DNA from: Ustilago trichophora
Taxonomy: Eukaryota; Basidiomycota; Ustilaginomycetes; Ustilaginales; Ustilaginaceae
NCBI GenBank assembly: GCA_900323505.1
Contig: OOIN01000002.1
Span: forward strand, 1,674,001 to 1,738,000
Reading direction: 5' to 3'
DNA length: 64,000 nucleotides
In this document: piece after piece, positions 41,501 to 50,600 of the stretch
Numbering within the stretch: position 1 is the stretch's first letter
How the letters are laid out: each line of letters opens with the position of its first letter
Notes under the pieces: model-generated
What the model was told of the DNA's origin: nothing
Databases searched by the model: none
What the model saw: only the letters and a program-made list of their open reading frames with translations
Program-made: the position numbers and the translations under genes

Positions 41501-44008
41501 CGTTGCTGCAAATTCAGCTCTGCTTGTGGAGGCCCGGCCTTTGAAGCCGGATCCGCGAGGAGAAGAGATCTCGCTTTCTGTTGACGCAGATGGTGCACTT
41601 TGTGGAGATGACTGCATGATGTCGCCGCTCAGACGACAAAGGGAGGAAATGAAGTGGAGAAAAGCGTTATCCTCGAGCGAAGCAGTATTCTCGAACACAC
41701 TTTGAATCTGTGCTTGCAGACGATTCGGCTGCAGATCCGCCATATTGAGGAGCTGGAGTTGACTGCGTCCTGATCGCGTGTCGAGCGCCATCATTGAGTT
41801 GTGTGTCAGAGTTGAGAGCGTGGCGCGACCGTTGCGACCGGCAGCATCTTCATCGAGAAGCTCTTCCTTGCCGCTATCGTCGCTTGCTGGCGTAGATGCG
41901 CTCATCGACACGAGCAAGGCTTGAGCACTGCAAAGGCCGCTGAGCACAGGATACCAGAAAGGCCCGAGTGCGCCAGAGAGATAATAAGCAACTTGTACGA
42001 ACGCCCTGAGACATGCAAGATTGCGATTCGACATCTTTCGCATTTGTACCAAATCGCCACCAGTTGCGCGCGACACAGCGAATGGCGCGGCTGCATCCCA
42101 TCCAGGCACAGCAAAGGTGATAAAGCTGGTCAGGACGACATCACGTTCGTGCACCAGCTCGAGGGCGCCAGTGACATTGGTGAGATTTCGAAGAGCCAGA
42201 AGCGTCTCCTCGAAGATCGAGTCAGTACACTTGATGCGCAGATAGCGTGTCAGAACATCGCTGAGCGGGAGTGCTGAGGTTCTCAACATGGCCTTTGTAA
42301 GGCGCAGACCATCTCGTTCTGCTGTGTTGGTGATACCATCGATATCGGTGTCTTGCATAGCCGGAGGTGCAGGAGCGGCGTGTTTGGGACGAGAGTTGAC
42401 GAATCTGGAATAGAGAGGGAGTGCATACAATGCCATGGACTGGGTAAGAAAATGACACGACTGGAGGGCGAGGAGCTGCGGGTAGGTCTTTGGCAATGCG
42501 GCTGAGGTCACACTGGGTGCTTCGATCTTGTCGAGCTGATCAATGATCTGGACCGGTGGCGAGCTTGAGGAAGAAAGAGACTCTGTTCCCACCGTCCCAG
42601 AGAGGCCAGAGAGTCCCGACATGGCTGCGCTGGCGACGCCAGCTGCAGCCTCGTAGAGTCCACTTAGACTACGGTCGGTGCTGGGGCGAATTCGGCTTCT
42701 ACGCGGGCTATCTGGAACGGCTGCGTTCTCGGAGGTGCTCTGCATAGATGCCTCGTGAGCGAAGAGGCTCTCGCCTTGTAGTAGGACATTTTGCAGTGTC
42801 TCGACAAATTTGGAGAACACTGGCACCGGGCCTCTTGACCGATCGTCGGCCTTGCCCGAGTCGTACCACAGCCACAAGTTGCGGAGAAAGACGTCGTCGG
42901 AGCAGAGACTGCGCAAAACTTCGAGGGCAAGCACTTGCTGCCAAAGCAATGGCTGAGAGCCGCCGTGTGCTGCCAGCTCTTGCGCCGATGGGTTGATGGT
43001 GCGTAGCAGGATTGAAAGGAGAATTTCGACTTCCAGAACGAGATCAGCGCTGAATTGGCGCAGCAAGAGGAAGAGAAGACGCATTAGGCGGAGATGGATG
43101 GGAAAGGCGGGCGGCTCGCTGAGGCTCTTGATGAGAAGTGGACAGACTTTGGAGCGGAGAAGAAAGAGGAGCTCCGGGTGAGAGTTTACTGGAGACTTGG
43201 GGCTGGTGGACGAGGAAAAGAGGCGCTGATGATTGGAAAGGACGCTTTCGATGAGTTCGAGTGAGAAGGTCTTGGAAAGCGAGTCAAGAGACAGGAAGCT
43301 TGGAGGCTCAGCATTGGCGAGAGCACATAGATCGGAGAAGACGAGATAGGCGTCGCGTGATGACGGAAAGAGAGTGACTGGGCCATCTGGAAGATCGACC
43401 GACATGGCTGCTAATGGGGCTGAGGCAGCTGCTTCCTCGCCTCCTCCTTTGATACCATCGAGGATGGCATCCTCCTCTTTGACTTTGTCAAAGACAGCCA
43501 TGACGCTCTGTCGCAGAGTAGCTGCTGCCGTAGAGCTGACGACAGCCACCTTACTACCTTCATGAAGCTTGAAGCCGAGCATGAGCGTGTTGGAGAGGTC
43601 GGCATTGTGGAGATTTGGGTAAGAAGAAAGCAGCGCTGAGGCGATCTGAAGGATCTTGAGCTGAACATCTACGTCGCTTCTACTTGGTGGAGTGAGGAGC
43701 TTGTTGAGAGTGGCGACGATGGTGGGGACAGCGTCGTCAGGTATGAGCTTCTGAAGGAGGATGCGCTGGAGCAGTGCCATAGCCAATGAAATGACCTTGG
43801 GCAGTTTCGTCTCACAGCTGAGCAATACCGGTCTGAGTAGGGGATGATCCGATGGTGGACTGTGATCGTACCGAGAAGAGGCGAGAAAAGCATCAGGCTC
43901 GGATTTCAGCCGAGCAAGCACCGCATCAGTGGCTTGCTTGATCTCGGGATGCTTCCGTCTGGCCTCGACACCTAACGAGGTGAGCTCGGATGTGAGAAGC
44001 TGTGCCAT
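38546..44008 (-). CDS. MON2: Mon2 (Sec7/BIG-related Golgi-endosome scaffold)
   Basis: 1,820 codons from the ATG at 44006-44008; the frame runs 42 codons further only from a TTG. Mon2 is a large helical-repeat protein related to the Arf exchange factors Gea and BIG but lacking a Sec7 catalytic domain; it works with Dop1 at the trans-Golgi and endosomes in recycling. The N-terminal DCB-type region is clear (MAQLLTSELTSLGVEARRKH, then KLPKVISLAMALLQRILLQK). The HUS-type region, with LDSLSKTFSLELIESVLSNH and HLRLMRLLFLLLRQFSADL, lies near 275-375. The rest is alpha-solenoid, with NLNKMLETFGHSLVYGWEIIFD near 985 and a Mon2-C type end. Length fits the family (about 1,600-1,900). Single exon. Confidence 0.85.
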   Translation of the reverse strand: MAQLLTSELTSLGVEARRKHPEIKQATDAVLARLKSEPDAFLASSRYDHSPPSDHPLLRPVLLSCETKLPKVISLAMALLQRILLQKLIPDDAVPTIVATLNKLLTPPSRSDVDVQLKILQIASALLSSYPNLHNADLSNTLMLGFKLHEGSKVAVVSSTAAATLRQSVMAVFDKVKEEDAILDGIKGGGEEAAASAPLAAMSVDLPDGPVTLFPSSRDAYLVFSDLCALANAEPPSFLSLDSLSKTFSLELIESVLSNHQRLFSSSTSPKSPVNSHPELLFLLRSKVCPLLIKSLSEPPAFPIHLRLMRLLFLLLRQFSADLVLEVEILLSILLRTINPSAQELAAHGGSQPLLWQQVLALEVLRSLCSDDVFLRNLWLWYDSGKADDRSRGPVPVFSKFVETLQNVLLQGESLFAHEASMQSTSENAAVPDSPRRSRIRPSTDRSLSGLYEAAAGVASAAMSGLSGLSGTVGTESLSSSSSPPVQIIDQLDKIEAPSVTSAALPKTYPQLLALQSCHFLTQSMALYALPLYSRFVNSRPKHAAPAPPAMQDTDIDGITNTAERDGLRLTKAMLRTSALPLSDVLTRYLRIKCTDSIFEETLLALRNLTNVTGALELVHERDVVLTSFITFAVPGWDAAAPFAVSRATGGDLVQMRKMSNRNLACLRAFVQVAYYLSGALGPFWYPVLSGLCSAQALLVSMSASTPASDDSGKEELLDEDAAGRNGRATLSTLTHNSMMALDTRSGRSQLQLLNMADLQPNRLQAQIQSVFENTASLEDNAFLHFISSLCRLSGDIMQSSPQSAPSASTESEISSPRGSGFKGRASTSRAEFAATFYPITCLELVASLNTRRLCLLPSDQGWEVVTSHLISTLSNSQLPPAWRSQASKVANKLSYGAMSEAAEISDESEKLRLQKQALQILSSAGVLDGRRATAVDMEVRTTSVENLNKMLETFGHSLVYGWEIIFDICSATCKNDKRSAETVLPSSASAQKVQLALIKAGFSCLQLVCSDFLAALDLEQIRRCCSCLNDFGSQDLDVNVALTANGCLWGLTAEMAARAKAKSADVKMASVDANAQPLWLFLLQCLLSISQSPRSEVRNGAISNLFRVLQQYGDMLNPQAWQEIVDTIIFPLVKLLDASISDLESGAAIETAKQDRQAQLMGALPSELKQWQESQSLALTQFGEAVRSYLPSKLIFSRDFEGMWARLLELTRRTFLQGPADLSQASIKCFTSALSANVEEEAQLGDASRTKIQSAWQKAWESWIVIGEHMRQTGSQQSEADARKSDDAGNGDDARPFRFTQKNLLAYIQVFPQLHRVLQASFDQARVETLLTCLKGCLSYPHSPDYMSDRASLTNVQEAARATARSVADVKNVPALILSDLSECICLAFAGTDLNNVNKIKNTPTFVALSRASIAEAFSVFVTHENDASIYTEGAFESLLSALIIPIKLKYDCPDSPNASSKTERKVDARPVWQLATLTLCRVLSRCCPKLHTKAAKGQLDLGTVERLWTKIVDAIQAAVLADSSAASSMPPSVKDFDERFSLYLLSTIERFVLPHLGEGEVPDHLIEQVGRTLAHGSKLYSFETESSGGDRSGWVGDPVEATNERFAYWCFDLLFLGCSSEFGTADSKTSVDSEAHRRLATALLTHLISRCEEVFLSFARDLQIRGMIPMHRIRQEELNYVIQRYLELQLWPETYSASARGQQSSARVASWHKSERAHLFSAFRHLLLLVSIQQPSAGSGSELASIGTSLPPIVSTDTAELAKTFVEHGLELGIIGTTRDILGAGCGTDVTIKAAPRELTAKALALVGDDLGVVALPI

Positions 44009-44831
44009 CTTGTCACTGTTACAGCTGTCTGTCGAGGGGCGTATTGTGGGGAAACGGAGCGATCCGAGTTGTGCGATAGAGTGGAAGCTCTTGTCGTCGC
44101 TCCAGATCCGGTCGGCACGGATATGAAGAGTCAATTGCTAAATGCAGCAACTTGGGAGCCCTCGACTCTTGACACTGAGCCCAGCGTTCGATGGCGGCTG
44201 AGGGTCCCTCGTCTGAAAGTAGCTCGGGTTGGGTGGGGATGATGAATGTTGGAGGTCGCAAGCTGAGAGTCCAGCTAAGTGACACACGCACAGGCTTAGT
44301 CTGCGAACGTATGGTTCAGCGAACCGTGCGTACGTGTAGCCATCCTACTTTTTGGTGTTGGACTCCACCCTCTCTTGGCAGCTTGACACTTCTTCCGAGT
44401 GAGCCTTTTGCGTCTCGCTCTCGCACAGAAATTTTCCGTTGTTGTTAGATTGAGGGAAGAAAACTCCAGATCCGCCTGAAATCGGTCGACACTCCAACTC
44501 TTCCGTAAGGAAAAGGGGCTATCCATTCAAACCCCCTTTCCCACGACCTCTCCATCGAGCGACGGAAGTGTCTGTTCCCCAAAACCTCGAGCTGAGTGAT
44601 GATCATGTGGTGGTCTGGCACGGCTTTGGCCTCTATTCAAGGCGTAGCGGGTCCAAGCTCTGCGGGATCGCGTCCAGGCTAAGCTGTGACAATAGCCAAG
44701 AGGCGTCGAGGCGGAGCCAAAGCTGCACATTAGTGAGTTTTTGGTCGTCCATTGTCTGGGTGACCTTGAGCTCGCTTATGCATGAATTGGAGCTCCGATT
44801 GTGTCGCATGAAAAAAGTGTGTCCCCTAGAC
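44009..44831. other. Intergenic, MON2 promoter side
   Basis: Upstream region of MON2. No gene or RNA recognised. Towards the right end the sequence approaches the transposon island; TCTGGGTGACC at about 44755-44765 resembles parts of the island edge. Confidence 0.4.
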
Positions 44832-44875
44832 GGTTGTATGGGTGACCAGCTCCGTACTAGGTCACCCATACGACC
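44832..44875. repeat. 16-bp inverted repeat (hairpin) at the left edge of the island
   Basis: GGTTGTATGGGTGACC at 44832-44847 and GGTCACCCATACGACC at 44860-44875 are inverted copies with one mismatch and a 12-nt spacer. The core CACCCATACGAC recurs exactly at 55218-55229 on the other side of the transposon genes. Confidence 0.7.
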
Positions 44876-45073
44876 AAGTCGCGTGTTTCTCAGCCTGTAG
44901 TTCGGATCCGAGCAATCAATGTTTATTGTGTTGAAGCAGAATCTTAAGAAGTGTGTGTTTTGTCGCCTTTGAAAGTATGGTGTGAGTACTACCATCATAT
45001 TTATTACCCCGCAAAACCTTAACCATTGTTTATCCGGCCATCCCGTCCGTGAACGGAGCTTCGAGACGCAAGC

Positions 45074-45721
45074 ATGCAGGCCGAGAATTCGGTTCATGCA
45101 TATCGAAAACGCCGGAGGCGAATACTTGCAGTGCTTTCCGTGCTCGGACGGAGAGCACCTACACGGCTCGCGGCCCAGCACTACCATCATATCCAAGCAC
45201 AGCTTGATGATGTTCACTTCAAGTCTACATTCGGGCTCACAATCAGCGAATTTGAAGCTATACATCATGCTTTGAGATTGCCTGATCCAGTGAGAACGTC
45301 TGTGAATGATGTGAGTGATAGCAAGACGGCATTGCTCATGCTGTTGGCCTGGCTTCGAGGCAGTCGACTACGGTCGCTTGAAGGCCAATTCGGATGGTCT
45401 CACAGTCGAAGCAGCCGTATCATTCATCAAGTCAGCGAGTTCATACACAGACGGTGGTGTCACTTGCTTGATGTTACGAGCGCTCGTCATCGTTTGGTCA
45501 GTCCGCGGCGCCTGGATTACTACGCGGCGGCCATCGAGAGGAAGACACGCTTGCCACAGTTCTGGGGTGCCATTGATGGTACTGTACGTCCTATTGCAAT
45601 GCCAATCAATGAACAACGAGAAGCATATAATGGTCACAAGCGTGTGCATGCTCTCAAGTATCAGTTCATTGCCACGCCCGATGGTTTGCTGTTTGTGTCG
45701 GCGCCATTTGATGGACGCCGG
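45074..45721 (+). pseudogene. Harbinger transposase, 5' part
   Basis: Open from the ATG at 45074 up to the LTR insertion. An N-terminal helical region is followed by a helix-turn-helix-like stretch (LAWLRGSRLRSLEGQFGWS) and the start of the DDE_4 nuclease domain, including FWGAIDGTVRPI with the first catalytic Asp at residue 168. The frame ends inside the codons DGRR, where the retrotransposon begins; in-frame sequence continues at 53069. Beyond 45721 the frame reads into LTR sequence to a stop at 45820. As it stands the protein lacks the second Asp and the Glu. Confidence 0.85.
45718..45721. repeat. Target-site duplication CCGG, left
   Basis: The CCGG directly before the left LTR equals the CCGG at 53069-53072 directly after the right LTR. 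Removing one copy plus the element restores a continuous transposase frame. Confidence 0.85.
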
Positions 45722-45980
45722 TGTCCTGGGTTCACACATCCCGACAAATCGGGTAACTCGATCAGATCTGCTGGATCGGCCAGATCGCAAATAATCGGCC
45801 GGATCAGCGATCTGACTTGAGGTGGCCCGCGCGTCATGCCACACGCAGGTCAATTTCGTCGCAACTCAGCAAATTTTTGCACTCTCCTTCAATACCATAA
45901 CCATCCTTTCATCAATGCTTCCGATACTCAAGCTGAACTTCATCTTTGTCTAACTAACATTTGATTACTTGCTCGTTACA
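45722..45980 (+). repeat. Left LTR (259 bp)
   Basis: Starts TGTCCTGGG and ends CTCGTTACA. It contains a short hairpin CCCGACAAATCGGG at 45740-45753 and a near-palindrome at 45763-45814 (CAGATCTGCTGGATCGGCC ... CGGCCGGATCAGCGATCTG). By eye it differs from the right LTR at one base (TGTCCT against TGTCCC). Confidence 0.95.
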
Positions 45981-45981
45981 T

Positions 45982-45997
45982 TGGGGGGCCAACCCGG
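45982..45997 (+). promoter_or_regulatory. Primer-binding site candidate
   Basis: TGGGGGGCCAACCCGG begins one base after the left LTR. Its complement reads as a tRNA 3' end: T-stem half CCGGG, acceptor half TTGGCCC, discriminator C, then CCA. A discriminator C is typical of eukaryotic tRNA-Pro, so a tRNA-Pro primer is inferred; no such tRNA gene lies in the window to test it. Confidence 0.55.
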
Positions 45998-46559
45998 AAA
46001 CGATAGTTCAGCCTTTGTCGACCAGCATTTCTTCTCTTTCTTCGGCGTTTTGGCGCCATCCGACTGACTCGGCTGAGTCGATCACTGCGATCGCTCCTCA
46101 TCAAGCTATTGTTTGTTTCTTCGACCACCACGACCACTTCCCCTCGACTTCGACAACGTCCTTGACCGAATCGACACTATTACTTGTGCCTTCATCCTCT
46201 TCTCGCTGGTCAGCAGCGAATCCATCCGCTCTTGTCGCAGTCTCATCAGACGCGACTTTGCTTCTTTTCACGCTTGCGAGTTCTCCTCTGGCCTTTCTGT
46301 CTTCGGCCTACGACCTTGTTGGCGGTAGCAACTGTCTGGCACACGCGTAAGCCGGCTTGACAGATTGCTCGCAAGAACTACCAAAACGTTGTCGTTGAAA
46401 TCTCTCCATCCCGCAGGCTCCGAGCAGCCTGCAAAATCCCATCCTTTCGAAAGCTCCTCGCCACTTTCTTCGCCTCTGCCTAGTCCAGAGCAGAGCTCGC
46501 CAAGTCCAAGAAAACCATCAGACGCGCCAACCATCACTCGAGAGTTTGCGCGCCTCAGC

Positions 46560-47621
46560 ATGTCGACCTCACCCACTCCGGCCAACGGTGCGGCTGCACT
46601 TTCCAACGGTATCGCTGATTACTCTGGCGACTATACCGACGTCGACGCCCAGGTCTGGCTTGACCATTTCGACCGATTCTGTTTGGACCGCAAGATTGAC
46701 GACAATCCCACTCGTAAGGCGCGCTACTTCAAGACGTTCATGACTGGCGCTGCTCGCGATTGGTATAATGCGCTTCCTCGCGAAACCCAGATCAACTTCG
46801 ATGATCTTGAGCAAGCGTTCCTCTCTCACTTCGCCGACCTCCTCAAGCCGAAGGAAACTCCTGCTTCTCGTTACCAGGCATTCCTCGATGCCGTCAAGGT
46901 GAAGAAGAACGTTGAAGCACTTCGCGACATCCCGGCTTGGCGCAAGTGGCTGGCTGAAACTCTCACGCTCGCCACCAAAGTCACTAGCACCTATGCCTCC
47001 GAACCGCTCAAGGCCTCTATGTTCTGGACCGCGCTCCCAGCCGAACTTAAGCCTCATCTTGGTTTCATGCGTGACTCCGTCTTGGAGTGCGTCAATGCTT
47101 GCCGTGACCTCCCGTCTACTGTCTATGACGAGATCATTGCTGAACACGACGCCCGTCACCTCCGTGACAAGAAGGTGAACAGCAAACTCGCCAATCTCAC
47201 TCGTATCATTGACGGACTCCGCAAGAACAACATGCCGCCCTCGCCACCTGAAGAGAAGCGTGCTCGTTTCGATGATGGTATGCCTAACAATGTCCAAATT
47301 GCTCGACCTAAATCTCCTAATGTCGATGTTGCCACGATCCCGCAGTACAGATTCACTGACGACGATGAAGGCCATCGTCAGTACCATGAGGCTCTCAAGA
47401 GGTACACTGTCGAGCATCCGCGCATTACGATCTCCCCGCCTGCCTACTGGGCTTATCCAGTCACTCCTGGAACTGAGAGGCCTGGCACTGGCGAGTGTCA
47501 TCGTTGTGGCCACCGAGGTCATATGTTCAGCAACTGTCATTCCGACAGACCCGTCCCCCAGCTCGAGCAGAACTATCGCAAGGCTTATGCCAAGGCTCTG
47601 CACGGCCAGGGAAACAACTAA
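46560..47621 (+). CDS. Gag polyprotein of the LTR retrotransposon
   Basis: 353 codons from the first ATG at 46560; the frame is open for 65 more codons upstream from a TTG, with a Ser/Pro-rich sequence. The capsid-like region spans about 35-190 (FKTFMTGAARDWYNAL, LEQAFLSHFADLLKP). One zinc knuckle of the CCHC type, CHRCGHRGHMFSNC, lies near the C-terminus (C-x2-C-x4-H-x4-C). The TAA stop is at 47619-47621. It packages the element RNA in a particle. It overlaps the pol frame by up to 145 nt. Confidence 0.88.
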   Translation: MSTSPTPANGAAALSNGIADYSGDYTDVDAQVWLDHFDRFCLDRKIDDNPTRKARYFKTFMTGAARDWYNALPRETQINFDDLEQAFLSHFADLLKPKETPASRYQAFLDAVKVKKNVEALRDIPAWRKWLAETLTLATKVTSTYASEPLKASMFWTALPAELKPHLGFMRDSVLECVNACRDLPSTVYDEIIAEHDARHLRDKKVNSKLANLTRIIDGLRKNNMPPSPPEEKRARFDDGMPNNVQIARPKSPNVDVATIPQYRFTDDDEGHRQYHEALKRYTVEHPRITISPPAYWAYPVTPGTERPGTGECHRCGHRGHMFSNCHSDRPVPQLEQNYRKAYAKALHGQGNN

Positions 47622-50600
47622 GGCCGGCGAATCTAGGAGACCCTTCTCGCTCGGCCAACAATGCTAATACGGGTCTCGACACTGCGTCCCCCATCGCTTC
47701 TTGTATCACGGACAATAATTCTCTTTCTTTCGGGTTGACGCAGACTCCTTTGCTTCCTTCTTCTAAGCGTTCCTTTAAGTCGTGTGCCATCCATTCCGTT
47801 TTGAATCAGCCCGTCCCCACGAAGACACCTCGTTACACGACCGAGCAATGTCGAATGGTACGGGCAGCCGTCGAGGTAAGTGACTCATCGCCCACCTCCC
47901 ACGTTCGTCAAGAACATGCTTCATCTCCCGAGGTAACTTCTCATAAAGGTGATCATTCTTCGTCTGGTGCTGGCACCGCGCAGAGATCCATGCCCCCTTC
48001 CTTCAAGGAAGGGAGAGAAGCTCTATCTTGGGTTAAAAATGAGAAGCTGTGTACCTTGACCGACGGTGTGAGAGGCGTGAGCACCAACCTTGATGTGCAG
48101 TGTTTCGGTTCCGTTCCAGTTTCGATTTCTCTCTCCAATTCCCCTCCCCGTTCGACCTCATTTGGCACCAATATCTGTGCTGACGACAAGCAAATCGAAG
48201 AGCATGCGCAGGACATATCGAATCTTTCGACATCATCATTGCCTGCGATGCCAACTCTCGACAAACTTGGACCAAGGCCGTCGCAAGCTTTGCCAGTCCA
48301 TATTCGCTCTCCGTCGCCAGTCACGCCACCGCCACCTGATTGTCATGAAATTCCCGTCAATACGCCGCCTTTACCAGACATGATACGACCCAAAAGCCCT
48401 CGTCGTAGACGTGCTCCCCGTCCAAACGTTGATCTCAGAGCCCTACAAGACAACGCTCATACCTATCGCAATCAATTCTTCTTCCTGCAGGCACGATTCA
48501 CAAACCCACGTGATGACGAGGCCACTTGCAACGTTGAAGCCGGGTTAGATGAAGGAGCAATGGTCAATGTCATGTCTGCTTCCATGGTTTCCAGCCTCGA
48601 CTTAGAAGTCTTGCCTTCCACCCTATATCTGCGAATGGCAAGTGGACAAGTCATGCAATCTAGAGGTAAAGTCCGAGCTGAAACTTCCGTCCAAGACATC
48701 GATGGCAACTTCACAGTACCAGTCGAAGTTGAATTCGAAGTTATGCCTACCTCCGTTCAAAAGGTATTACTCGGCAAACCATGGAAAGTAATGGCTGGTG
48801 CGTTGCACTTTTATGAGCTCGATGTCCTTTTCCTTCCCCAAAACGATCGGCAATCAATCTTCCGAAAGTGGACCCGTGTCATTCCCAACTATAACGCCCT
48901 CAACCGCCCTTACGTCCCAGAAACGCCAATGGAAGCCGTACGCATGCTAGTTGCGAGGCATCCATACGCCAACATAGAACAGCTTTTCTGTGACACAGCC
49001 GAAGCTACCAACGTTGCATCACTTACGGCTGATGATGGCGATTTGGCGGATGATCATGGTGACTTGTTGGACGATTACATCGACACGACCCCCGACTTGG
49101 ACCCTTTCATCGACTTAAACATTAAACCGACACACTCCGTCAGTTTTGTTCTTCCGGTTGATGAGCATGAGCTCAAAAAGTTGCGACAACGACTACCCCT
49201 CCGCTGTATTGATCCAGACTACCTTGCTCGCCGACTATCATACCAGCAATCCTTTCGGCCTTATCGAATCAGCGGCAGAGCTGATGACGAGTCAGCCGAA
49301 CGTGCTGAGAGAGTAGTCAAGTCACTTCACAGTCGCTTTGGTAAAGTAGGAACTGCTGCACAACGCCAACACCTTCTCGATCTTTTACGGGCAAAGCATC
49401 TCGCTTTTGCTGAAACCACGGCCGAGTGCAAGCAGAACCGAAAGATCATCTGTGATCCTATCCTCAGCAGTGAGCCACCACGCACAACTCGACGATCCAA
49501 GACCCAAGCCCTATCCCCGCCGCAAAAAGAGTTCCTCCATGCAAAAGTTCGAGAGCTCATCGACAACGGGTTTATGGTCAAGATCAACGAGGATGAAGTC
49601 AAATGGATTTCCGAGACCAGGATCGTCCCTAAGCCAGCGTCAGAGATCGATTCTAATGTCTCTCTTGAGGAGCTTCGACTCCAGGCTAATGCTGCGCTGA
49701 AAGACGCCGGACTCGAGTACGACGAATCCTTGCCACCGCCAAAACATCCAGCCATTATACCATCGACGACTGTCAAAACCGCCGAGACACGCTATCGACT
49801 CGTGCACAACTATGCGCCCATAAATCATTATATGAAGGACAACTCGTTCATTCCTGGTGACATTGAAGTGAAAGCTACAAAGTTATCTGGGAAACAGTTT
49901 CTCTTCAAGGGCGACGGTTGTGCAGGGTTCTTCATCATGGCGAACTCGCGTCTGGCAACTTTACTTTCTGTCACTTATGTCGAAGATTTTGGTTTTGTTG
50001 GCTACACCGTTATGCCATTTGGATTCAAGGTTGGACCTTCCCTCTATTACCGGTTCATCACGACAGCATTTGGCGATCTCTTCGATAGAGATTCTGACTT
50101 CTGGATGGACGACGTGGCAACAGGGCACCACGACTTCGATGCATACTTCCTCTGGCTCCGCGAATTCCTCGACCGCGCAATCGACACCGGGTTTACTTTG
50201 TCCGTTCAAAAGTGTCAATTCTTGTATGAGAATATCACTTTTTGTGGACAACTCGTCGGACAAGATGGCATCAGAGCAGACCCAGCTCGTCTTAAAGCAA
50301 TCCTCCATTGGCCAGTTCCCAAAACGGTCCGAGAAATCATGGTTTTCCGCGGTGTTTGTTCTTACCTTCGCTCTAAGGTACCAAACTTCGCCAAAGTCTT
50401 CGCTCCATTAGACTCTCTCACCACAAGCGTCGACAACTACGATGCAAGTCTTGAGAGCGTCTGGACTAAGGATCACCATGATGCCTTCCTACGAGTTAAG
50501 AATGCCTTGGTCAATTCACGAGTACTCAAAGAACCTCGATACGACCGTCCATTCATTGTTCAATCCGACTGGAGCGCCGAAGGAATTGGAGCAGTGTTGC

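Noticed and set aside
44633..45268. 211-codon frame antisense to the transposase start
   Set aside because: Shadow of the transposase 5' region; no motif of its own.
45961..46350. 129-codon frame in the retrotransposon leader
   Set aside because: Begins inside the LTR, is in a different frame from gag and has no retroelement motif.
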